Source: Francisella sp. LA112445 (GTDB taxonomy: Bacteria > Pseudomonadota > Gammaproteobacteria > Francisellales > Francisellaceae). From it: a stretch of 64,000 nt of DNA. The DNA lies in the NCBI RefSeq assembly GCF_012224145.1, contig NZ_CP041030.1:434001-498000 (forward strand). Reading direction: 5' to 3'. Shown here one piece after another: positions 28,386 to 35,651 of this stretch. Position 1 is the stretch's first letter, and each line of letters opens with the position of its first letter. The position numbers were made by a program, and so were the translations under genes. The notes under the pieces were generated by a model that saw only the letters and a list, made by a program, of their open reading frames with translations, was not told where the DNA came from and searched no databases.

Positions 28386-29753
28386 ATGGCAAAGATAATT
28401 AAGGTAGTTACTTTAGATAAGATAAATACAAAACTTGCAGAGGAGTTGTCTTGTTGTGAGTTAATTACTATTTCTCTAGAGGATGAAATTGATGAGTCAT
28501 TTGAAGATGTCGATGCTTTTATTTTAAATACGCATAGTTTAGAAGATTTTTTGCGTATTATAAAAAAAATTAGAGCTAGTATATATACTTATCTAAAGCC
28601 TGTTTTTTGTATAGATGCTCGTTATGCCAATTACACAGCAACTGAGTTTACTACTTTTGAAGCTTTAGAAAGATTTATTGAAATGGTTGATCACGAGATT
28701 AGTACCATAGAAGAGATCTCACAAAAAAAAGACAATATAAAGCAGGATTGGCAAGCAAGATTGTTGATATATCTATATACAAGAAGAAATGTACGAATAC
28801 TTGATGCTTGTACTGATTTATCAAGAAAATCTTTTTTTAGTTATCCTGTTATTGATGTATTTTGCCAAACAAAAGACTTTGACTATTTAGAATGGATAAA
28901 AGAGCTTTCACAAAGACAGATTATTAAGTCTAAAAACTTTGTTAAGTCATTTTTTTGTTGTAGTAATTGTCACTCTGCCAGAGCTTTATTTTCAGAAAGG
29001 TGTCCAGATTGTAAAAGTGAGAATATTCTTCTGGCTGATTTTTTGCATTGCTATACTTGCGGTAATATTGCACCAGAAAGGGAGTTTATGTCAGATGATG
29101 AGCTTGTTTGCTCACAGTGTAAAACAAAACTTAAGCATATCGGACATGACTATGACAGACCATTAGAAAGTTACTCATGCAATGATTGTAAAAGTATCTT
29201 TGTAGATCCTGAAGTTATAACAGAATGTATAGATTGTGGTTTTAAAACACTAACTGAAAATATGATAAAGCAAAAGGTTAGTAACTATGCACTAACAAAA
29301 AAAGCACATCACTTTATAAAAATGAATTTGCTTGAGTATTCAATGTCGATCTTTGATGAGATTAATTATATTGCTCCTGAGTTTTTTTATAGTTTGATTG
29401 AGTGGGCTTGTTTAATGCAAAAAAGAAACAAAGCATACGAGTTTTCTTTGCTTCATATCAATATTTTTGAATATATAACTATGATAGGGATTTCCAATAT
29501 ATCGAAAAATCTAAGAGAAATACTTAGAAAAACTGATATGCTAACTAGAGTAGATAGTCAAAATATATGGATCTGGCTTCCAAGTACAGATCTGCCAGGA
29601 GCTGAAATAGTTGCTGAGAAACTAAGGCAAATAACTGTGTCAGAAAACATGACCGCTGAGAAATCAATACATGTTAAGACTTTTCATTCAACAGCTATTG
29701 ATACGGCTAAGAAAGCACAGGCTTTATTAAAGGATTTAGCAGAGAAAGGGTGA
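28386..29753 (+). CDS. zinc-ribbon (TackOD1-like) protein with degenerate GGDEF domain, candidate c-di-GMP receptor
   Basis: 455 residues. N-terminus (1-110) resembles a degenerate receiver domain. The middle has six cysteine pairs: C192/195, C206/209, C222/225, C242/245, C265/268 and C281/284, fitting three zinc ribbons. Together with the LYTRRN, YP and HIGHDYDRP motifs this resembles the TackOD1 (thaumarchaeal output domain 1) family, from memory. The C-terminal third aligns with a GGDEF domain (LREILRKTD...IWLPSTDLPGAEIVAEKLRQI), but the active site reads DSQNI (390-394). The RxxD inhibitory site (R381-D384, five residues before) is kept. That is the pattern of c-di-GMP receptors such as PelD. 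It directly precedes the glycan synthase gene, with a four-base gap. Confidence 0.8.
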   Translation: MAKIIKVVTLDKINTKLAEELSCCELITISLEDEIDESFEDVDAFILNTHSLEDFLRIIKKIRASIYTYLKPVFCIDARYANYTATEFTTFEALERFIEMVDHEISTIEEISQKKDNIKQDWQARLLIYLYTRRNVRILDACTDLSRKSFFSYPVIDVFCQTKDFDYLEWIKELSQRQIIKSKNFVKSFFCCSNCHSARALFSERCPDCKSENILLADFLHCYTCGNIAPEREFMSDDELVCSQCKTKLKHIGHDYDRPLESYSCNDCKSIFVDPEVITECIDCGFKTLTENMIKQKVSNYALTKKAHHFIKMNLLEYSMSIFDEINYIAPEFFYSLIEWACLMQKRNKAYEFSLLHINIFEYITMIGISNISKNLREILRKTDMLTRVDSQNIWIWLPSTDLPGAEIVAEKLRQITVSENMTAEKSIHVKTFHSTAIDTAKKAQALLKDLAEKG

Positions 29754-29757
29754 TTTT

Positions 29758-31074
29758 TTGGATATATTATATGTGTTCTATCAACAAACCTTATTGATAC
29801 TTTCAAATCCGACTAAACTTTTTATTTTTGCTTTTGCGTTTATTTTATTTTTAGAGCTACCTTTTAGTATATTTATATTTCTAAGTATATTAGTCAGTTA
29901 TTTTAAACAAATTTTTAGTCTAGCGCATAGGGCGCCTTATTATCCTAAAGTTAGTTGTGTAGTTACAGCATATAATGAAGGCAAAGATATATTAATAACA
30001 TTAAAAAGCTTAGAAGAACAATTATACAAAGGCCATATTGAAGTTTTAATTATAATAGATGGAGCTAGTGTTAATAAAGAGACTCTTGATGTAGCAATGA
30101 ACTATAAAAAGGATTTTATATTTACACCTAAGAGATCACTAAAAGTCATTCCAAAATGGCAAAGAGGTGGTCATGCTTCATCATCAAATCTTGGTTTTAA
30201 GATAAGTACTGGTGAGCTGGTTATGACTCTTGATGCTGATACTTCATGTGATAATGATATGATTAGCAATATGGTACAACAATTTGCAGATCCAAATGTG
30301 ATAGCGTGTTCCGGAACCCTAAGAGTAAGAAATATAAAAAAAAATATCCTCACACGTATGCAAGGTATAGAGTATATGTTGGGTATACACTTATCTAAAA
30401 TTGCATTATCTAATGTAAATAGTAATAATAATATTTCAAGCGCATATGGTTGCTATCGAAGGAGTATTCTTAAAAAAACTACCTTGTGGCGTAATGGATC
30501 AGCTGAAGACTTGGATCTTACTTTAAGACTACAATTCTTTTTCAAAAGGCATCGTAATTTTAGAATAGCACATTCTCAAGATAGTATCGCTCATACCGAA
30601 GTTCCTGAGAAAGTTTGGGGATTAATTAAGCAAAGAATGCGTTGGGATGGGGATACATATTTTATTTATATAAGAAGACATCTTAAAAGACTGTTACCTA
30701 GATATTTGGGGTGGAGAACTTTTTTCTTTACAGTTTTTTCAGGCTTATTTTTTCATGCAGTTCAACCGATAGCAATAGTTGTTAGCTTAATATATAGCAT
30801 AATTATTTTCCCTATTTACATTATTATTCCTATTTATATAACGGTATATTTTTATTATCTGATAATTAGTGCTTTTTTATTTATAATATTTGTAATCTTA
30901 GTTTCAGAGAGAAAAAAACAGGATTTAGCTATGTGGTATGTAATTCCTTTGATGCCTTTTTATTCAATATTTCTAAAATTTGTTGCAACTGTTGCTGTAC
31001 TGAGTGAGCTTTTTATAAAAACACATAGGGATAGTTCTATGGCTCCTACTTGGGTTAACAAAAAAGTTAAATAA
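29758..31074 (+). CDS. processive GT2 glycosyltransferase, membrane exopolysaccharide synthase
   Basis: 438 residues. N-terminal membrane segments (about 20-50), a GT-A catalytic domain (64-300) and three or four C-terminal helices form the fold of BcsA/PgaC-type synthases that polymerise and extrude a glycan. Key residues: VTAYNEG, DGAS (D101), DADT (D159, D161), ED (E250, D251) and the processivity motif QRMRW (292-296). There is no PilZ domain, so c-di-GMP control must come from a partner. Start is TTG at 29758, preceded by GAAAGGG; ATGs farther in would remove the first membrane helix. It lies four bases after the receptor gene and 11 bases before the HlyD gene. Sugar specificity cannot be told. 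Confidence 0.9.
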   Translation: MDILYVFYQQTLLILSNPTKLFIFAFAFILFLELPFSIFIFLSILVSYFKQIFSLAHRAPYYPKVSCVVTAYNEGKDILITLKSLEEQLYKGHIEVLIIIDGASVNKETLDVAMNYKKDFIFTPKRSLKVIPKWQRGGHASSSNLGFKISTGELVMTLDADTSCDNDMISNMVQQFADPNVIACSGTLRVRNIKKNILTRMQGIEYMLGIHLSKIALSNVNSNNNISSAYGCYRRSILKKTTLWRNGSAEDLDLTLRLQFFFKRHRNFRIAHSQDSIAHTEVPEKVWGLIKQRMRWDGDTYFIYIRRHLKRLLPRYLGWRTFFFTVFSGLFFHAVQPIAIVVSLIYSIIIFPIYIIIPIYITVYFYYLIISAFLFIIFVILVSERKKQDLAMWYVIPLMPFYSIFLKFVATVAVLSELFIKTHRDSSMAPTWVNKKVK

Positions 31075-31085
31075 AGGTCTGTAAT

Positions 31086-32099
31086 ATGAAATTTAAACCA
31101 CCAAAAAATAAGCAGATAATACAAACTCAGGCATCTCCTGTGAAAAAGAATATCTCAAAATTGCAATGGTATATGGTTATAGTAATAGTTATTTCACCTT
31201 TGGTATATATAGGTTGGGCGATTTTTAGTAGTAACTGGTTTATAGTAGCAGATGGAGCTGTTGTTACAGAAAAGTATCTTATTAGAGCTCATGAAGACGG
31301 CTTTATTAAGCAAAATAATATTCACCCTGGAGAACTTGTTAAAAATGGTGAAGCTGTCTTTATTATGACATCACCTCTTTTAAACACAGAGCTTAATGAG
31401 ATAAATAAGCAAATAGATGATATTAAAAACCTGCAGGATAAGCTATACAAAAACGATCTAAAGGCTTTAGAGCATAAGTATGCTATTGCCAAAAAGTATG
31501 TCGATATTAATGAAAAGTTCTATGATGCTATGGTTCAATTAAGAAAAAGAAATATTATTAACATTATCGAGCTTCAGCAGTCATCGCAGGTTTTACATAA
31601 CGCTGAGATGGATTTTGGTAATGTCCAAGTGGAGAAACAGCAATATTCTTTAGAGAAAGATAATAATTATGCCGAAACATTAAGACAACTTAATTTACAA
31701 AAGAGCATTTTAGAGGAGAAAATAAAAAGTCTTGATATAAGAATAGACGTTGATGCTGTAGTTAATAGAGTTTATGTCTATAAAGGTGAGTTTGTGCAAA
31801 AAGGTCAAGAGCTGGCCTTGCTATCATTATTTGATAAGCCTTTTATTCGGGCATACTTGGATTCTGAGTTTGTTTCGTATGTCTCAAAGGGGACAAAAGT
31901 TAATATACGTTTTCAAGATGGCTCAAAGTTTAAAGGAGTTGTAGAGTCTAAGCCGGTGTTTGCCGAGATGAATAATGATAGAAGTATGTTTGACTCAAAG
32001 GAGTCAAAAGTTGTTATTATTGTAAAACCAACACAAAAGATTCCAGAAAAATATAATATCAATAATGTACCTGTAGAGATTGATGTAGATCGCTTATAG
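31086..32099 (+). CDS. HlyD-family membrane adaptor
   Basis: 337 residues. One membrane anchor (about 28-48) with a positively charged cytoplasmic tail before it, then a periplasmic part: a lipoyl half (ADGAVVTEKYLIRAHEDGFI), a helical hairpin (about 110-220, coiled coil), the second lipoyl half (VYKGEFVQKGQELALLS) and a beta domain. In this family (HlyD/EmrA/AlgX-type adaptors of glycan synthases, such as Alg44) the protein joins the inner-membrane machine to the periplasm. It is co-transcribed with the synthase. No ABC transporter or RND gene is associated, so it is likely a partner in polysaccharide export. Confidence 0.88.
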   Translation: MKFKPPKNKQIIQTQASPVKKNISKLQWYMVIVIVISPLVYIGWAIFSSNWFIVADGAVVTEKYLIRAHEDGFIKQNNIHPGELVKNGEAVFIMTSPLLNTELNEINKQIDDIKNLQDKLYKNDLKALEHKYAIAKKYVDINEKFYDAMVQLRKRNIINIIELQQSSQVLHNAEMDFGNVQVEKQQYSLEKDNNYAETLRQLNLQKSILEEKIKSLDIRIDVDAVVNRVYVYKGEFVQKGQELALLSLFDKPFIRAYLDSEFVSYVSKGTKVNIRFQDGSKFKGVVESKPVFAEMNNDRSMFDSKESKVVIIVKPTQKIPEKYNINNVPVEIDVDRL

Positions 32100-32180
32100 A
32101 GCTATTATCTAGATATATAAATAGGTTTATTATATTTGATAATAAGTTTAGTTAAAGTTTTTTAAAAAAGAAGGCCTTGT

Positions 32181-34400
32181 GTGCGAATAGATATTGAAAC
32201 AAATCCTCTGTTAAAAAAGCTATTATCAACTCTTTTTGATGGTGTTATTATTATAGATCAAGAGGGTAATATAGCTTATGTAAACCCTGCTGTAGAGGTT
32301 TTATTTGGATATCAAGCCACGGAAATTATAGGTAAGAATATCAAGGTATTAATGCCACAGAGATATTCGACAAAGCATGATGGATATATAGAAAAATATA
32401 TTGAGACTAACAAAAAAAATATCATAAACTCTTCTCGAACTGTTCATGGAATGAAAAAAGATGGCACGATTTTCCATATAGAGTTAGCAGTTTCTGAAAT
32501 GATAAACAATGGCGAAAAAGTCTTTGTAGGTACAATAAAAGATCTAACAGAAGAGTATAAGTCAAAGCAATATGTAAGAGTTATCTCAAAAATACAAGAA
32601 CTACATATTAAGCAGACTAAAAGTTCAAAGATATTTTCATATATATTACATTTCTTACTTGATCATACATCTAGTGAGTATGGTTTTATTGGCGGAATAT
32701 TTAACGATTCTGGTGGAAAGAAATACTTAAGAACATACGCTATAACGGATATATCTTGGAATAAAGAGACTAAAGACCTCTATAGAAGTAAAAGGCTAGA
32801 AGGATTAGAGTTCACAAATTTAGATACATTATTTGGGTATACAATAAGAACTGGTAAAGCTCTTGTTACAAATGACCCAGCGAATCATCCTGAGTCTAGA
32901 GGTATCCCAATAGGACATCCTCCTTTAAAATCATATGTAGGAATTCCTATTATCGGTAAAAATAAAAAATGTATAGGAATGGTTGGTATCGCCAATAGGG
33001 ATAGTGGCTATGATGATAATATAATCAAAGAGTTATCTAAAATGATATATGTAATCTCTATGTTGATAGAGTCTAATAGGGATATGGCATATATAAAAGA
33101 TATGGCTAATAAAGATTTTCTATCAGGTATTTATAATCGTTTTTATGTGACTCGATTTCTAGAGAAGAAAATAGATTTATATGATGCTGAAAATAATATA
33201 GCTAAAAAAGACTTTTATATCATTATGATAGATTGCAATGATTTCAAAGGTATAAATGATAAATACGGTCATGACTTTGGTGATTATGTTATTAGAGAGC
33301 TTGCGACAAGGTTGAAATCTGTAGTTAAAAAAACAGATGTAGTAGCAAGGCTAGGCGGAGATGAGTTTATAATAGTTTGTAATAACATAGAAGATGATAG
33401 TGAGATTAAAAAAATTGCTCAAAGAATAAGTAATCTAAAAGACATACCATACTCTCGTGATAATGAAAAACTATTGACTTCAATGAGTATTGGAGTTTGT
33501 AAATATAATAGTGGTATCGGTATAACTAAGTTATTAAAATATGCGGATTTAGCACTATATAAGAGTAAAAGTGAGAAGCTTGACTATGTATTATTTGACC
33601 AGAATTTAAAACAAGAAAGTGATAGACTAGATAATTTAGTAAATACTATTCATAGTGGTTTTAAAGACGAGTTATTTTATTTTGTATATCAGCCTCAGGT
33701 TGACTTAAAAACTAAAAAACTAAAAGGGTTTGAGGCATTATTGAGATATTCAAATGATGACTTTACTACAGCAGAGATTATAGAAAGGATAGAGTTGCTT
33801 TCATTATCAGAACAACTAAACATGTATGTGTTTAATAAGATTATAAAAGACTTAGATAGGCTTGAGCTTCAAGGTATTAGTATCTCAGTTAATATATCAC
33901 CAAAGGTTAGAAACTTTAGTGAGCATATTAAACATCTAGTAGATATTGTAGCTTCAAGTTCATATATTGAAAACAATACTATGGAGTTTGAATTAACTGA
34001 AAGCTCATTTATTGAAAATATTGAAAGGTCAGATATAAAGATAATTTCAAAGCTTCTAAAACCTAATAATATAAGATTAGCAATTGATGATTTTGGTGTT
34101 GATCACTCTTCAATTAAAAGGTTAGTTGAACATGATATTGATACATTAAAGATTGATAAATCATTTATCTTTGGGTTAGCTGAAAAGAATAGTAATAAGA
34201 ATAATATTATTGTGGAGGCTATTATTGAAGTAGCAAGAAAATTAGGTATTCGAGTTGTTGCTGAAGGAGTTGAGGACGAGTCATTAGAGAAGTTAGTTAC
34301 CCAATACGGTTGTGATATTGGTCAAGGATATTTGTATTCTAAAGGTCTTGAAATAGATCAATTAAAAAGTTTTATTGCTAAATATGCTCCCAAGATATAA
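32181..34400 (+). CDS. FixL-type PAS, GAF, GGDEF, EAL protein; predicted oxygen-sensing c-di-GMP enzyme
   Basis: 739 residues, soluble. PAS (1-120), GAF (about 140-300), GGDEF (GGDEF at 392-396) and EAL (E518AL). The PAS domain has His66 in KHDGYIEKY and Arg86, 20 residues apart, the exact spacing of FixL His200 (haem ligand) and Arg220 (oxygen pocket), and shares LMP and the closing GTIKDLTEE. Haem binding and gas sensing are therefore likely. The cyclase site is intact; the I-site is KKTD instead of RxxD. The phosphodiesterase domain keeps NISP, ELTES, IDDFG, KIDKSF and AEGVE. Start is GTG at 32181, with AAGGCC upstream. It sits 81 bases after the HlyD gene, probably the same operon. Confidence 0.9.
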   Translation: MRIDIETNPLLKKLLSTLFDGVIIIDQEGNIAYVNPAVEVLFGYQATEIIGKNIKVLMPQRYSTKHDGYIEKYIETNKKNIINSSRTVHGMKKDGTIFHIELAVSEMINNGEKVFVGTIKDLTEEYKSKQYVRVISKIQELHIKQTKSSKIFSYILHFLLDHTSSEYGFIGGIFNDSGGKKYLRTYAITDISWNKETKDLYRSKRLEGLEFTNLDTLFGYTIRTGKALVTNDPANHPESRGIPIGHPPLKSYVGIPIIGKNKKCIGMVGIANRDSGYDDNIIKELSKMIYVISMLIESNRDMAYIKDMANKDFLSGIYNRFYVTRFLEKKIDLYDAENNIAKKDFYIIMIDCNDFKGINDKYGHDFGDYVIRELATRLKSVVKKTDVVARLGGDEFIIVCNNIEDDSEIKKIAQRISNLKDIPYSRDNEKLLTSMSIGVCKYNSGIGITKLLKYADLALYKSKSEKLDYVLFDQNLKQESDRLDNLVNTIHSGFKDELFYFVYQPQVDLKTKKLKGFEALLRYSNDDFTTAEIIERIELLSLSEQLNMYVFNKIIKDLDRLELQGISISVNISPKVRNFSEHIKHLVDIVASSSYIENNTMEFELTESSFIENIERSDIKIISKLLKPNNIRLAIDDFGVDHSSIKRLVEHDIDTLKIDKSFIFGLAEKNSNKNNIIVEAIIEVARKLGIRVVAEGVEDESLEKLVTQYGCDIGQGYLYSKGLEIDQLKSFIAKYAPKI

Positions 34401-35028
34401 ATTCTTTTTTAAACAAAATTGCCTTTTGTGTAAACAAAGTTCAGATGATATTGTTTGTAGCTATTGTTTTGAAAGTTTATTAAGTCATTTAAATTTTGAA
34501 AAACAACAAGTTGATTTAGATCAGGATTATGATTATTATCACCTGCTTAAGTATTCTGCAGAGGTTAAGTATCTTCTACAAAAGTTTAAGTTTCAAAAGG
34601 ACTTATTATCAGCAGATGTTTTCTCCAAAGTTATTAAATATTGGTGGGATAATGTCACAAGGGAATATCTGCAAGATGTTGATGCCTTAGCAGTTGTTCC
34701 TATACATCGTTTTAGATATTTATATAGAGGTTTTAATCAAGCAGAAGTCTTAATCTCAAAGCTATCTCAATACACAAATATTCCAGAGACTTTTGGGAAC
34801 TATTCAAGAACTAAATATACAAGGTCTCAATCTAGATCTACAAGACAAAAGAGGCTTGAGCAAATTAAGGGTGTATTTGTTTTAAAAAAGCCAATAGTTA
34901 CCAAACATTTGTTAATATTTGATGATGTTTTGACTACTGGATCAACAATGCAGGAGTTTATTCAAACTATCAAGAAGAATAGCCAAATAGAAAAAATATC
35001 GACCGTTACGTTAGTGCGCCCAGAATAA
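34384..35028 (+). CDS. comF: ComF-family phosphoribosyltransferase-like protein
   Basis: ComF-type protein linked to DNA uptake, 214 residues from this ATG (a TTG nine bases earlier is in frame). An N-terminal zinc finger (CLLCKQ...CSYC) is followed by the phosphoribosyltransferase motif LLIFDDVLTTGSTMQE near the C-terminus, and the RGFNQAEVL block. Francisella is naturally competent, which fits. The start lies inside the last codons of the preceding c-di-GMP gene, so translation is coupled, although the functions look unrelated. The short leader lacks a clear Shine-Dalgarno. Confidence 0.87.
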   Translation: MLPRYKFFFKQNCLLCKQSSDDIVCSYCFESLLSHLNFEKQQVDLDQDYDYYHLLKYSAEVKYLLQKFKFQKDLLSADVFSKVIKYWWDNVTREYLQDVDALAVVPIHRFRYLYRGFNQAEVLISKLSQYTNIPETFGNYSRTKYTRSQSRSTRQKRLEQIKGVFVLKKPIVTKHLLIFDDVLTTGSTMQEFIQTIKKNSQIEKISTVTLVRPE

Positions 35029-35177
35029 GTAGTATGCAATATAAAAGCTAAGCAAACTTAATTACTATAAGTAAATATTATAGGTATGATAAAAACTATA
35101 TATTTTCATTCATCGACTATGCCTGCCATAATACTTCCCATAAGATTAGAAAAAGAATTATTTAAAAGGTTAATATC

Positions 35178-35306
35178 ATGAAGAAAATAGTTATAGTAGC
35201 AGGATTAATGGTGAGTCTAGTAACAACAAGTTTTGGAGTAGGCTTGCATCAGGTTGGAGGTATTGCAAATGCTTCTTTTCCACCACCAGTTATGAATTTT
35301 GCTTAG
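35178..35306 (+). CDS. putative 42-residue secreted peptide
   Basis: An ORF of 42 codons, ATG to TAG, with a good ribosome binding site (AAAAGG, 8 bases before the ATG). The protein starts with a classic signal-peptide shape: MKK, then hydrophobic IVIVAGLMVSLVTTSFG, leaving a short Gly/Pro-rich tail (FPPPVMNFA). The stop lies 10 bases from the stop of the convergent hit gene. The gap between comF and hit would otherwise be about 290 bases without a gene. No homologue is known to me. It could also be a chance ORF or a remnant. Confidence 0.45.
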   Translation: MKKIVIVAGLMVSLVTTSFGVGLHQVGGIANASFPPPVMNFA

Positions 35307-35315
35307 GAAATAGAT

Positions 35316-35651
35316 TTATTGAGGCATAGAATGAATAGTGCCACCAAGAATATGAGCATGAAGATGAAAAACAGTTTGACCGCCTTCTTTACCAGTATTA
35401 AATACTGTTTTAAAACCCTTTAGCCCCATTTGCTTAGCAACTTTAGGAATGCTTAGCATAAACTTTCCTATAAGCTCTTCATCTGAAGTAGATAGTTCAT
35501 TTAAGCTAGCGATATGCTTTTTAGGAATAACTAAAACATGTACATCTGCGACTGGGTTAATATCATAAAAAGCTAATACATTTTCATCTTCATAAACTTT
35601 TTTACATGGTATTTCACCAGCAATAATCTTACAAAAAATACAGTCAGACAT
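35316..35651 (-). CDS. HIT-family nucleotide hydrolase (HinT-like)
   Basis: 111-residue histidine-triad protein: CIFCKIIAGEIP at the start, the ADVHVLVIPKKHI strand and the catalytic triad HLHAHILGG. HinT-type proteins hydrolyse AMP-lysine and other purine phosphoramidates. It is the last gene of the ubiE-ubiJ-ubiB operon, with its start codon adjoining the ubiB stop. Confidence 0.93.
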   Translation of the reverse strand: MSDCIFCKIIAGEIPCKKVYEDENVLAFYDINPVADVHVLVIPKKHIASLNELSTSDEELIGKFMLSIPKVAKQMGLKGFKTVFNTGKEGGQTVFHLHAHILGGTIHSMPQ

